Of a stretch of 64,000 nt of DNA, positions 1 through 8,801 are shown in pieces. Origin of the DNA: Rhizobium album (GTDB lineage Bacteria > Pseudomonadota > Alphaproteobacteria > Rhizobiales > Rhizobiaceae); the NCBI RefSeq assembly GCF_003122325.1, contig NZ_QFBC01000017.1, positions 103,422-167,421 of the forward strand. The letters run 5' to 3'. The notes beneath the pieces are model-generated. The model searched no databases and was not told the DNA's origin. It saw only the letters and a list, made by a program, of their open reading frames with translations. The position numbers were made by a program, and so were the translations under genes. Numbering within the stretch: position 1 is the first letter of the stretch; every line of letters starts with the position of its first letter.

Positions 1-481
1 CCAGCCGCTCCGGCGTGATCTTGAAGGCATCCTCGACGCCGCAGGCAACGATCTTCGGCTGGCCGCCATGCAGGATGACGATGTCCGTGTAGGAAACCCA
101 GTAGGGTGCCGGCACCACCACCTCGTCACCCGGTTCCAGCGTGCCTAGGAAGGCGTTGAACAGGATCTGCTTGGCGCCGTTGCCGATGGAAATCTCGTCC
201 ATGGCATAATCGAGGCGGTTTTCGCGCTTGAATTTCTTCACGATCGCATCGCGCAGTTCCGGCAGGCCGTCAGGAGCGGTGTAGCGGGTAATGCCGCGCT
301 TCATCGCATCGACGGCGGCGTCGACGATGTGGGCTGGCGTGTCGAAATCCGGCTCGCCGAGCGACAGGTCGATCACCTGCTCGCCCTTCGCCCGCATCGC
401 CTTGGCCGCCATGGAAACGGCCATGGAGGGCGACGATTTGATGGTGGATGCCCTGTGGCTTTCGAATGCGATCATGTTCAT
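1..481 (-). CDS. Class I/II pyridoxal-phosphate aminotransferase, N-terminal part
   Basis: The gene runs off the left edge, so only about the first 160 residues are visible. They show the N-terminal pattern of aspartate/aromatic aminotransferases (fold type I): LGEPDFDTPAHI near residue 40, YTAPDGLPELRDAI, NGAKQILFNAF and PYWVSYTD. The PLP-binding lysine lies outside the window. The ATG at 481-479 overlaps the TGA of hyuB (ATGA), so it is translationally coupled as the third gene of a leftward operon hyuA-hyuB-aminotransferase. By family it would transfer an amino group between an amino acid and a 2-oxo acid. In this setting it could act on the amino acid released by the hydantoinase/oxoprolinase. 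The substrate cannot be read from the sequence. Confidence 0.85.
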   Translation of the reverse strand, partial: MNMIAFESHRASTIKSSPSMAVSMAAKAMRAKGEQVIDLSLGEPDFDTPAHIVDAAVDAMKRGITRYTAPDGLPELRDAIVKKFKRENRLDYAMDEISIGNGAKQILFNAFLGTLEPGDEVVVPAPYWVSYTDIVILHGGQPKIVACGVEDAFKITPERL

Positions 482-2136
482 GCCTTTTCTCCCGCCTTGC
501 CGTAGAGTGCAGCCTGTTCCGCGGTGATATATCCGTGCTTGACGTCATGGGCGACCGCGTCCGCCGGGCGTGTGGCCGGATCGCCGTATCCGCCGCCGCC
601 GGGCAAGGAGAGGACGAGCCGCCGGCCTTCCGGCACGAATTGCAGGCCCTTGCCCTTCAGCACCGTACCGTCGTCGAGCGCCACGCAGCCCGCGGCGCCG
701 TCGAGACCGCCGTCGCGGCCGCGGGCCGGATGGTTCAGGCGGTCGAACATGGCGGAGAAGCGGAACGAGAAGCCTTCGGCCGCTTCGATCTCGATCATCT
801 GGCCGAGACCGCCGCGTTGCGCGCCGGCGCCGCCGGAGCCTTCGCGCAGTTCCTTGCGCCAGACGATGACCGGGCCGACATTCTCCGTCGCCTCGATCGG
901 CATGGTATGCACGCCGCTCGGAAAAGCCGTGGCATTCAGGCCGTCGAGCGATGCGCGCGCGCCGGAACCACCGGAATTGAACATCAGGATTTCGGCACCT
1001 TTTCCGCCGATCTGGTCGGAGACGGGGCGAACGCTCATATGCAGGTTCCACAAGGCGCTGGCGCCTTCCGCCGGCACCTGGCCGGGCAGCGCCTGATGCA
1101 GGGCGCCGAGCACCAGGTCGGGGACGAAATGGCCGAGCACATGGCGCACGGCAACAGGTGCCGGGCGTTTGGCGTTCAGGATGCAGCCTTCCGGCGCGGC
1201 GACGTCGAAGGGTGCGAGCGAAGCGGCATTGTTGGGAATGTCCGGCGCGAGGACACATTTGATGCCGTAGCAGGCATAGGCCTTGGCATAAACGAGCGGC
1301 ACGTTGATACCGAACTTGCTCATGCCCGAGGTGCCATCGAAATCGACCAGCACGCCGTCGGCGCCGATGGTGAGTTTTGCCGCCAGATGCACTGGTTCGT
1401 CGTAGCCGTCGAGGTCGAGGCTGTAGGACCAACTGCCGTGCGGAAGATTGTGAAGGCGCTCCAGCGTCGCCTCGCGGCTGTGCTTGAGGATGAAGCCGCC
1501 GATCATCGAGAGATCGTCTAGATTGAACTCCGTCAGCATGTCGATCAGGCGGCGGTGGCCGGTCTCGTTGCAGGCCGCCAGCGCGTGGAAATCGCCGACC
1601 ACCTTGTCGTTTTCGCGCACATTGTTGCGCACGATATGGATGAGCGTGCGGTTCAGTTCGCCGCGCTCGAAGAACTTCATGATCGGGATGAAGAGGCCTT
1701 CTTCATAGACTTCCCGCGCATCCGGCCCGAAACCGCGCCCGCCGACATCGACGACATGGGCGGTGGAGGCAAAATAACCGACCAGCCTGCCATGGTGGAA
1801 GGACGGCGTGACGACGGTGATGTCGTGCAGGTGACCGGTGCCCTTCCAGGGATCGTTGGTGATGTAGACATCGCCTTCGAAGATGTTTTCCGGGCCTATG
1901 TCGCGGATGAAATGCGCGACCGACTCGGCCATGGCGTTGACGTGGCCCGGCGTGCCGGTGACGGCCTGCGCCAGCATGCGGCCTTCGAGGTCGAAGACGC
2001 CGGCGGACAGGTCGCCCGCCTCGCGGACCGAGGTGGAGAAGGCGGTGCGGATCAGCGTCTGGGCCTGCTCTTCCACCACGGAGATCAGGCGGTTCCACAT
2101 GACCTGCATGTGGATATCGATCATCGATTGAGTCAT
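478..2136 (-). CDS. hyuB: Hydantoinase B / oxoprolinase family subunit
   Basis: A 552-residue protein of the HyuB family, the usual length. Typical stretches are visible: PGHVNAMAESVAHFI, ITNDPWKGTGHLHDI, a late GGSGAR and SLPGGGGYGDP near the C-terminus. With HyuA it forms an ATP-dependent cyclic-amide hydrolase (5-oxoprolinase, N-methylhydantoinase or the related acetophenone carboxylase). The start chosen is the ATG at 2136, 12 bp after the hyuA stop with a GGA ribosome-binding element; a longer in-frame version from 2172 would overlap hyuA and lacks family similarity. The stop overlaps the aminotransferase start. The true substrate (hydantoin, 5-oxoproline or other lactam) is not decided by sequence. 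Confidence 0.9.
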   Translation of the reverse strand: MTQSMIDIHMQVMWNRLISVVEEQAQTLIRTAFSTSVREAGDLSAGVFDLEGRMLAQAVTGTPGHVNAMAESVAHFIRDIGPENIFEGDVYITNDPWKGTGHLHDITVVTPSFHHGRLVGYFASTAHVVDVGGRGFGPDAREVYEEGLFIPIMKFFERGELNRTLIHIVRNNVRENDKVVGDFHALAACNETGHRRLIDMLTEFNLDDLSMIGGFILKHSREATLERLHNLPHGSWSYSLDLDGYDEPVHLAAKLTIGADGVLVDFDGTSGMSKFGINVPLVYAKAYACYGIKCVLAPDIPNNAASLAPFDVAAPEGCILNAKRPAPVAVRHVLGHFVPDLVLGALHQALPGQVPAEGASALWNLHMSVRPVSDQIGGKGAEILMFNSGGSGARASLDGLNATAFPSGVHTMPIEATENVGPVIVWRKELREGSGGAGAQRGGLGQMIEIEAAEGFSFRFSAMFDRLNHPARGRDGGLDGAAGCVALDDGTVLKGKGLQFVPEGRRLVLSLPGGGGYGDPATRPADAVAHDVKHGYITAEQAALYGKAGEKA

Positions 2137-2147
2137 CGGTCCAATCC

Positions 2148-4229
2148 TCAAATCCGGGTGACGAGCAGGCAACCGTCGTTCTGGACGACGGCCTTGAAGG
2201 AAGCGGTGAGCGCGGCGGACGTCTCGCGCTCGACGATGACGGCGGGGCCTTTCACCACGTCGCCGGGCTTCAGGCCATCGCGCTCATGGATGCCGGCATC
2301 GAGGAAGGCACCCTGCGCGGCTTCGAACAGCCGCCGGGTCTTGGCCGGCGTCACGACATCGCCCTCGGCGACGGCAGCGACACGGGCGACCGGCGGCAGA
2401 GGCGAGCTTGCCTTGACCGACCAGCTGACGATCTCGACATCAAGGCCTTCGATGGCGCGGCCGAAGAAGCGCTCATATTCCGCTTCGAACTGGGCGGCGA
2501 TCTTTTCCGCGCTGCGGGCGTCGAATGTTTCCGTTTCGAGCGGAACGGGGATATCCCAGCCCTGGCCGGCATACCGCATGAACAGCGTCCGCTCGATCAC
2601 CGGCTCGGCAGCATCGAGCCCGCCCTCGACGAAACCGAGCGCTTCCGCCTGCATGGCCGCGACCAGCCGGTTGGCCTCGGCAAAATCGAAATCGGAAAGG
2701 TTGAAGACCGCGCTGCGCACGGACTCGTAGCCGAACGGCGCGCGCAAGAAGCCGATGGCGGAGCCGACGCCGGCGCCCGCGGGCACGAGGAATTTGGAAA
2801 TGCCCATCTTCTCGCAGAGACGGGCGGCATGCAATGGCCCGGCGCCACCGAAGGTGATCATGGTGAAATCGGCGATGTTCTTGCCGTTCTCGACCGTATG
2901 GACGCGGCCGGCATTGGCCATGTTTTCATCCACCATCTCGCAGGTGCCGTAGGCGGCACCATCCGCATCGAGACCGATTGCGGCACCGATCTCGTCCTGC
3001 ATGGCGGTCCGGCTGGCCTCGACCGACAGCGGAATTGCGCCGCCGGCAAAATTGTCGGGATCGAGCTTGCCGAGGATCAGGTCAGCGTCGGTGACGGTCG
3101 GATGCTTGCCGCCGCGCTGGTAGCAGGCAGGTCCGGGTTCGGACGCTGCCGAATGTGGTCCAACGCGGATCTGGCGCATGCCGTCGATCGAGGCGATGGA
3201 GCCGCCGCCGGCGCCGATTTCCACCATTTCCACCACCGGAATGGAGATCGGCATGCCGGAGCCCTTGCGGAAACGATAGGTGCGGGCAACCTCGAAGGTC
3301 TTGGCCGTCTTCGGCACCTGGTTTTCGATCAGGCAGATCTTCGCCGTCGTGCCGCCCATGTCGAAGGACAGGACCGTGTCGAGACCGTGGCGGCGGGCGA
3401 TGTCGGCGGCAAAGATCGCGCCGCCCGCCGGGCCGGATTCGACGAGCCGCACCGGGAATTCCGAAGCGCTTTCGACCGAGACGATGCCCCCGCCGGAGTG
3501 GATCATGAAGACCGGACAACCGACGCCGATCTCTTTCAGCGAGACGACGAGGCGGTCGAGATAAGACTTGATCGCCGGCTTGACGTAGGCATTGGCGCAG
3601 ACGGTGTTGAAGCGTTCGAATTCGCGCATCTGCGGAGAAACTTCCGAGGAAATCGACACGGAGACATGCGGCAGGCGCTTCAGGATGGCATCGCGGACCG
3701 CCGCCTCATGCGCGCCGTTGGTATAGGCATGGATGAAGCCGATGGCGACGCTCTCATACCCGCCTTCGCTTATGGCGGCGACGACGGCAGCCACGGAAGC
3801 CTCGTCCAGCGGCAACAGCACCTTGCCGGCCGCATTCATCCGCTCGCGCACGGTAAAGCGGTCGGCACGGGCGATCAGCGCCGCCGGCAGGACGATGTTG
3901 AGGTCGTATTGCTCGAAGCGGTTTTCGGTGCGCATCTCCAGAACGTCGCGAAAACCTTCGGTCGTGACGAAGGCGGTTCTGGCGCCGCGGCGCTCGATCA
4001 GTGCATTGGTGGCAAGCGTCGTGCCGTGGATGAGCAGGTCGATCTGCGAAAGCGCGATCCCCGCCATCTCTGCCACGTCCGCGACACCCTTGAGGATGGC
4101 CCGTTCCGGGGCCTTGTAGTCGGTCAGGACCTTGGTCGAATGGAGCGCGCCATCCAGATCGAGGGCGATATCCGTGAAGGTGCCGCCGATATCGACGCCC
4201 ACCCTGCAGTTCCGTGGCGTATTAGTCAC
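2148..4229 (-). CDS. hyuA: Hydantoinase A / oxoprolinase family subunit (ATPase)
   Basis: About 693 residues, normal for HyuA. The N-terminus has the actin-like ATPase phosphate loop GVDIGGTFTDIALD. HSGGGIVS, FDMGGTTAKICL and GAGGGSIA follow, all typical of the ASKHA fold of 5-oxoprolinase/N-methylhydantoinase A subunits. It should couple ATP hydrolysis to ring opening carried out with HyuB. The GTG at 4229 is preferred because a GGGGAA element sits just upstream and the family normally begins shortly before GVDIGG; ATG starts further upstream (up to 4307) are open but less likely. It is the first gene of the leftward operon and is divergent from the LIV-type transporter, so uptake and ring opening are probably linked. 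Confidence 0.9.
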   Translation of the reverse strand: MTNTPRNCRVGVDIGGTFTDIALDLDGALHSTKVLTDYKAPERAILKGVADVAEMAGIALSQIDLLIHGTTLATNALIERRGARTAFVTTEGFRDVLEMRTENRFEQYDLNIVLPAALIARADRFTVRERMNAAGKVLLPLDEASVAAVVAAISEGGYESVAIGFIHAYTNGAHEAAVRDAILKRLPHVSVSISSEVSPQMREFERFNTVCANAYVKPAIKSYLDRLVVSLKEIGVGCPVFMIHSGGGIVSVESASEFPVRLVESGPAGGAIFAADIARRHGLDTVLSFDMGGTTAKICLIENQVPKTAKTFEVARTYRFRKGSGMPISIPVVEMVEIGAGGGSIASIDGMRQIRVGPHSAASEPGPACYQRGGKHPTVTDADLILGKLDPDNFAGGAIPLSVEASRTAMQDEIGAAIGLDADGAAYGTCEMVDENMANAGRVHTVENGKNIADFTMITFGGAGPLHAARLCEKMGISKFLVPAGAGVGSAIGFLRAPFGYESVRSAVFNLSDFDFAEANRLVAAMQAEALGFVEGGLDAAEPVIERTLFMRYAGQGWDIPVPLETETFDARSAEKIAAQFEAEYERFFGRAIEGLDVEIVSWSVKASSPLPPVARVAAVAEGDVVTPAKTRRLFEAAQGAFLDAGIHERDGLKPGDVVKGPAVIVERETSAALTASFKAVVQNDGCLLVTRI

Positions 4230-4555
4230 CGTTTCGTTCCCCACATGCACGCGCCGTTCGGCGCCTGACCTCATCCGGCGCGGTAGCCGGCGAAGCTTCT
4301 GGCGCACCAGTTTTCACAGCCGGCGCGCCGAAGCAAGATTTCTGCTTGACGGATTTTGGATATATCACTTATCATACATGTGTCAACTTAATTTATGGCC
4401 CGATTGCGACGGATTAAACGTCTCAATCGCGACATGAGATCGGCTGCCGGACGACCGGAAACGGTGCCGTTCCATGCCCAAGAAACAAGCCGAACGCGGA
4501 TCAACCGCGCGCCACATGAAAGAAGATCAACGGCTTAACCAGAGGGAAGCCCTTC
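4230..4555. promoter_or_regulatory. Divergent promoter region between hyuA and the LIV-type transporter
   Basis: A 326-bp gap between divergent genes, clearly AT-richer than its surroundings at 4340-4430. On the + strand TTGACG at 4346-4351 and TATCAT at 4370-4375, 18 bp apart, form a plausible sigma70 promoter. Near it is an imperfect palindrome centred on ACATGT at 4376-4381 that could bind a regulator. No gene is seen. The promoter is inferred by eye only. Confidence 0.45.
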
Positions 4556-5671
4556 ATGACTCATTTTTCGAAACTCCTTGCAGCAACGGCCATCGTTTCC
4601 TCCCTTCTCCTCTCCCCGACCTTTGCCGCCGACACCATCAAGATCGGGGTCGCCGGTCCGTTTACCGGCGCCAACGCCACATTCGGCGAGCAGGTCTTCA
4701 ACGGCGTCTCCGCCTATGTGAACGATGTGAACGCTGCCGGCGGCATCAACGGCAAGCAGATCGAGCTGGTGAAGGGCGATGACGCCTGCGAACCCAAGCA
4801 GGCCGTCGCCGTCGCCAACCGCTTCGTCGACCAGGACAAGGTGCAGGCGGTGATCGGCCATTTCTGCTCGTCGAGCACGATCCCCGCTTCCGAAATCTAC
4901 AATGATGCCGGCATCCTGGAGATGACCCCGTCCTCGACCAACCCGACGGTGACCGACCGCGGCTTCGACAACCTGTTCCGCGGATGCGGCCGCGACGACC
5001 AGCAGGCCGTCGTCGCCGGTGGTTTCATCCTCGATACGCTGAAGCTCGACAAGATCGCCCTGATCCATGACAAGGACACCTATGGCCAGGGCCTGGTGGA
5101 TGCCGTCAAGAAGACCATCGAGGCTCGTGGCATCACGCCGGTTCTCTACGAAGGCCTGACGCGCGGCGAGCGCGACTTCAACGCGCTCGTCACCAAGATC
5201 AAGAGCACCGGCGCCAACGCCGTCTATTTCGGCGGCCTCATTCCTGAAGGCGGGCCGCTGGTTCGCCAGCTGAAGGAACAGGGCGTCGACGTCGCTTTCG
5301 TCACCGGCGACGCCTTTGCCCAGGCGGAACTCGTGGCTGCCGCCGGCGGTGCCGCCAACCTGAAGAACGTCTATTATTCCGCCACTCCGGATCCGCTCGC
5401 CGACCCGTCGACCAAAGGTGTCCAGGATGCCCTGACCAAGGCCAACATCACGCCCGCAAACTACGTGCTCTACGGTTACGCCAATGCGCAGGCGGTCGTC
5501 GCGGCGCTCAAGGCTGGCGAAGACCTGAAGGCGCAGGCCGATTGGCTGCGCGGCAACACGGTCGATTCCGCCATCGGCAAGATCACCTGGGATGAGAAGG
5601 GCGACATCAAGGACTTCAAGTTCGTCTTCTACACCTTCGACGACAAGGGAACCCCCGTTCTCGTCCAGTAA
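4556..5671 (+). CDS. Periplasmic substrate-binding protein, branched-chain amino acid (LivK) type
   Basis: A 371-residue precursor with a clear signal peptide (short basic start, hydrophobic core, cleavage expected after about residue 24 near PTFAA). The mature protein begins IKIGVAGPFTGANATFGEQ, the hallmark of the periplasmic-binding-protein type I family (Peripla_BP_6). It delivers a ligand to the LivHMGF membrane complex encoded just downstream. An AGAGGGAAG ribosome-binding site precedes the ATG. It is the first gene of a five-gene rightward operon. LIV-type binding proteins take many amides and amino acids; being divergent from hyuAB suggests a hydantoin-, lactam- or amino-acid-like ligand, which is an inference. 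Confidence 0.92.
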   Translation: MTHFSKLLAATAIVSSLLLSPTFAADTIKIGVAGPFTGANATFGEQVFNGVSAYVNDVNAAGGINGKQIELVKGDDACEPKQAVAVANRFVDQDKVQAVIGHFCSSSTIPASEIYNDAGILEMTPSSTNPTVTDRGFDNLFRGCGRDDQQAVVAGGFILDTLKLDKIALIHDKDTYGQGLVDAVKKTIEARGITPVLYEGLTRGERDFNALVTKIKSTGANAVYFGGLIPEGGPLVRQLKEQGVDVAFVTGDAFAQAELVAAAGGAANLKNVYYSATPDPLADPSTKGVQDALTKANITPANYVLYGYANAQAVVAALKAGEDLKAQADWLRGNTVDSAIGKITWDEKGDIKDFKFVFYTFDDKGTPVLVQ

Positions 5672-5689
5672 AGGCAGGCCTGCCCAGAT

Positions 5690-5713
5690 CGGCCGGGCAT
5701 GCGTGTCCGGCCG
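5690..5713 (+). other. Intercistronic hairpin after the binding-protein gene
   Basis: CGGCCGG at 5690-5696 pairs perfectly with CCGGCCG at 5707-5713 around a 10-nt loop. There is no T tract, so it is more likely an mRNA stabiliser or attenuator that keeps the binding-protein message high than a full terminator. Confidence 0.5.
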
Positions 5714-5752
5714 GCTTCTCCATGCCCGCAAAAAAATCAAGAGGGGTTCGCC

Positions 5753-6670
5753 ATGGACGTCTATATCCTGGCCCAGCAATTGTTCAACGGCATCACGCTC
5801 GGCACCATCTACGGTCTGATCGCCGTCGGATACACCATGGTCTATGGTGTCATCCGCATGATCAACTTCGCCCATGGCGACGTCTACATGGTCTCGGCCT
5901 ATATCGCCGCGATCACCCTTGCCGTTCTCGCCTTCTTCGGCATCCAGTCCGTTCCCTTCGCCCTGGTCTCCGTATTGGTGATCAGCTGCGCGGTCACGGC
6001 GGTCTATGGCTGGGCGATCGAACGGGTGGCCTACCGGCCCTTGCGCGGTTCGACGAAACTCGCCCCGCTGATCTCCGCCATCGGCATATCGCTGATGCTG
6101 CAGAGTTACGTGCAGATCTCGCAAGGCGCGCGTGACCAGGGCGTGCCGACGCTGATCCAGGGTGCATTCCGCTTCGGCGATGCGGTTCATTTCGCCCAGA
6201 TCACCTACATGCAGACGGTCATCCTGTTCGCCTCGCTGATCGCCATGGGCATCCTCACCTACGTGATCAATTACACCCGCATCGGCCGCCAATGCCGGGC
6301 GACGCAGCAGAACATCCGCATGTCGGCGGTGCTGGGGGTCAACACCGACCGCATCATCTCGACGGTCTTCGTCATCGGCGCCGCAACCGCCGCCGTCGGC
6401 GGCACGCTCGTCACCTTCAATTATGGCTCGTTCAATTTCTTCATCGGCTTCGTCATGGGCATCAAGGCCTTTACCGCCGCCGTTCTCGGCGGCATCGGCT
6501 CGCTACCCGGCGCCGTGCTGGGCGGCGTCCTGCTCGGGCTGACCGAAGCCCTGTTTGCCGGTTATGTCAGCACCGACTACAAGGACGTCTTCGCTTTCGC
6601 CCTGCTGATCCTCCTGCTGTTCTTCCGTCCCTACGGCCTGCTCGGCCGGGCGGAAATCCAGAAAGTGTGA
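5753..6670 (+). CDS. livH: Branched-chain-type ABC transporter permease LivH
   Basis: A 305-residue, very hydrophobic inner-membrane permease. Its N-terminal segment GLIAVGYTMVYGVIRMINFAHGDVYM is split here as GLIAVGYTMVYG and NFAHGDVYM, both diagnostic of LivH. The later FTAAVLGGIGSLPGAVLGG is the cytoplasmic loop that contacts the ATPase. The ATG at 5753 follows AGAGGGG; earlier in-frame codons from 5699 fall in the hairpin and are rejected. It pairs with LivM, nine bases downstream. Confidence 0.93.
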   Translation: MDVYILAQQLFNGITLGTIYGLIAVGYTMVYGVIRMINFAHGDVYMVSAYIAAITLAVLAFFGIQSVPFALVSVLVISCAVTAVYGWAIERVAYRPLRGSTKLAPLISAIGISLMLQSYVQISQGARDQGVPTLIQGAFRFGDAVHFAQITYMQTVILFASLIAMGILTYVINYTRIGRQCRATQQNIRMSAVLGVNTDRIISTVFVIGAATAAVGGTLVTFNYGSFNFFIGFVMGIKAFTAAVLGGIGSLPGAVLGGVLLGLTEALFAGYVSTDYKDVFAFALLILLLFFRPYGLLGRAEIQKV

Positions 6671-6678
6671 GGGGCCGC

Positions 6679-7986
6679 ATGGAAACGAACCGCTTCCCGG
6701 CTTTGCTCAAGCAAGCCCTGCTCACCTTCACCGTTTCGCTCATCCTGTTCGGGCCGATTTCTGGCCTTGTTCTTGACGGTTTCAGCTTCCGCAACGAACT
6801 GATGCGCGCCGTCCTGCTCGCCGCCGTCGTCACTGCAGGGCGTGTGGCGATCTCGCTTGTGCAGATGACCGGTTTCGGCCAAAAGCTCTCAAGCCGGATG
6901 ACCGACAGGGGCGCCGGCGTCACCGTGCTGACCGGCCAGGAAAAATCGCCGGTCCTGCTCCTGGTTCTCCTGTTCGTGGCGGGCCTCAGCCTGCCCTTCT
7001 TCACCGACAAATATTTCCTCGGCATCGCCATCCTGGCACTGATCTACTGCCTGCTCGGGCTGGGACTGAACATCGTCGTCGGCCTCGCCGGCCTGCTGGA
7101 TCTCGGCTTCGTCGCCTTTTATGCCGTCGGCGCCTATCTGCTGGCACTCGGCGCGCAATATCTCGGCCTCGGCTTCTGGAGCGCGCTGGTCATCGCGCCG
7201 TTCGTTGCCGGGCTGTGCGGCATGATCCTCGCCTTCCCTGTCTTGAAGATGCATGGCGATTATCTCGCCATCGTCACGCTGGGTTTTGGCGAAATCATCC
7301 GCCTGGTGCTCAACAACTGGCTAGAATTCACCGGCGGCCCCAACGGCGCCCCGGTGCCGGCGCCGACCTTTCTCGGCCTGGAATTCACCCGCACCGCGAA
7401 GCAGGGCGGCGTGCCGATCCATGACTATTTCGGCATTGCCTACAGCGCCGACTACAAGTTCTGGTTCATCTATCTCGTGTTGTTCCTCGTCGTCTGCCTC
7501 GTCATCTATGCGGTCGAACGGCTACGGGTAATGCCGCTCGGCCGCATGTGGGAAGCCTTGCGCGAGGACGAGATCGCCTGCCGGTCGCTTGGCGTCAACC
7601 ACGTCTTCACCAAGCTGACGGCCTTCATGCTCGGCGCCTCCACAGGCGGCCTTGCCGGCGTCTTCTTCGCCGTCCACCAGGGTTTCGTGAACCCGACGTC
7701 CTTCACCTTCTTCGAATCGGCCCTGATCCTCGCCATCGTCGTGCTCGGCGGTCTCGGCTCGACGGTCGGCGTCATCGCCGCTGCCCTCGTACTGACCATC
7801 CTGCCGGAACTGCTGCGCGACTTCGCCGAATACCGCGTGCTGATCTTCGGCATCATGATGGTGGTGATGATGATCTGGAAGCCGCGCGGCCTCGTTCGCA
7901 TCCGGCGTCCGGCATTCTTCCCGAGTGCGGCGGCGGATGGCGGTGAAGCGTTGCCTGCGGCCGGCAAGGCGGAGGCGGCACGATGA
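6679..7986 (+). CDS. livM: Branched-chain-type ABC transporter permease LivM
   Basis: A 435-residue permease, second membrane subunit of the transporter. It has an extra N-terminal pair of hydrophobic segments before the conserved core, as is usual for longer LivM proteins. Core markers are GLGLNIVVGLAGLLDLG, then MHGDYLAIVTLGFGEI and VVLGGLGSTVGVIAA. The ATG at 6679 lies 9 bases after the livH stop behind a GAGGGG element. The stop TGA overlaps the livG start (ATGA at 7983), which shows tight coupling. Confidence 0.92.
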   Translation: METNRFPALLKQALLTFTVSLILFGPISGLVLDGFSFRNELMRAVLLAAVVTAGRVAISLVQMTGFGQKLSSRMTDRGAGVTVLTGQEKSPVLLLVLLFVAGLSLPFFTDKYFLGIAILALIYCLLGLGLNIVVGLAGLLDLGFVAFYAVGAYLLALGAQYLGLGFWSALVIAPFVAGLCGMILAFPVLKMHGDYLAIVTLGFGEIIRLVLNNWLEFTGGPNGAPVPAPTFLGLEFTRTAKQGGVPIHDYFGIAYSADYKFWFIYLVLFLVVCLVIYAVERLRVMPLGRMWEALREDEIACRSLGVNHVFTKLTAFMLGASTGGLAGVFFAVHQGFVNPTSFTFFESALILAIVVLGGLGSTVGVIAAALVLTILPELLRDFAEYRVLIFGIMMVVMMIWKPRGLVRIRRPAFFPSAAADGGEALPAAGKAEAAR

Positions 7987-8801
7987 GCCAGCCGCTTCTC
8001 GACGTCCGCAACGTCACCATGCGCTTCGGCGGCATCGTCGCCAACCGGGATGTCAGTTTTAGCGTCGAACGAGGCGCCGTCACCGCCCTCATCGGGCCGA
8101 ACGGTGCCGGCAAGACGACGATGTTCAACTGCATCACCGGCTTCTACCGCGCCAGCGAGGGCCAGATCCTGCTCGACGGCGCGGACGGGCCGCAGGACCT
8201 CGGCGCCCTGATGATCCGGCCGATCACCGGCGGCTCGCATCTCGTCACCCGCGCCGGAATCGCCCGGACCTTCCAGAACACCCGGCTTTTCAAGGAAATG
8301 TCCGTGGTCGAGAACCTGCTGGTCGCCCAGCACAGGGTGACGGCCAACAATCTCCTGAGCGGCGTCTTCCAGACCTCCGCCTTCCGCCGCGCCGAACGCG
8401 AGGCCGTCGATCGGGCCTATTACTGGCTCCGGGAGATGAACCTCGCCGATGACGCCAACCGGCTGGCCGGAGAACTGCCCTACGGCCGGCAGCGACGCCT
8501 GGAAATCGCCCGCGCCATGTGCACCGGCCCGCGGCTGATCTGCCTCGACGAACCGGCGGCCGGCCTCAACCCGTCGGAAACCCGGGAACTGTCCGAGGTG
8601 ATAAAACGGCTCTGCATCGTGCATGGCCAGACGGTTCTCGTCATCGAGCACGACATGGGGCTGGTCATGCGCATTTCCAACCATGTCGTCGTGCTCGACC
8701 ACGGCGAGGTGATTTCGGACGGCACGCCCGAACATGTCGCCAACGATCCCGCCGTCATTGCCGCCTATCTGGGTGTGAGCGAAGAGGAGATGAAGGCATG
8801 A
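7983..8801 (+). CDS. livG: Branched-chain-type ABC transporter ATP-binding protein LivG
   Basis: A 272-residue ATPase. Walker A is GPNGAGKTT near residue 40; the aspartate-containing Walker B is LICLDEPAAGLNP. The signature motif is altered from the usual LSGG-type to LPYGRQRRLEIARAM, which is normal for LivG. The insert before IARTFQNTRLF is also typical of LivG. It energises uptake together with LivF. Start and stop both overlap neighbouring genes (ATGA at each end), so the order livM-livG-livF is translationally coupled. Confidence 0.93.
   Translation: MSQPLLDVRNVTMRFGGIVANRDVSFSVERGAVTALIGPNGAGKTTMFNCITGFYRASEGQILLDGADGPQDLGALMIRPITGGSHLVTRAGIARTFQNTRLFKEMSVVENLLVAQHRVTANNLLSGVFQTSAFRRAEREAVDRAYYWLREMNLADDANRLAGELPYGRQRRLEIARAMCTGPRLICLDEPAAGLNPSETRELSEVIKRLCIVHGQTVLVIEHDMGLVMRISNHVVVLDHGEVISDGTPEHVANDPAVIAAYLGVSEEEMKA

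Noticed and set aside
2286..4268. Long rightward open frame (660 codons) opposite hyuA
   Set aside because: It is antisense to a gene with clear HyuA motifs; its product is rich in Arg/Asp/Gly and has no recognisable motif. GC-rich codon use creates such shadows.
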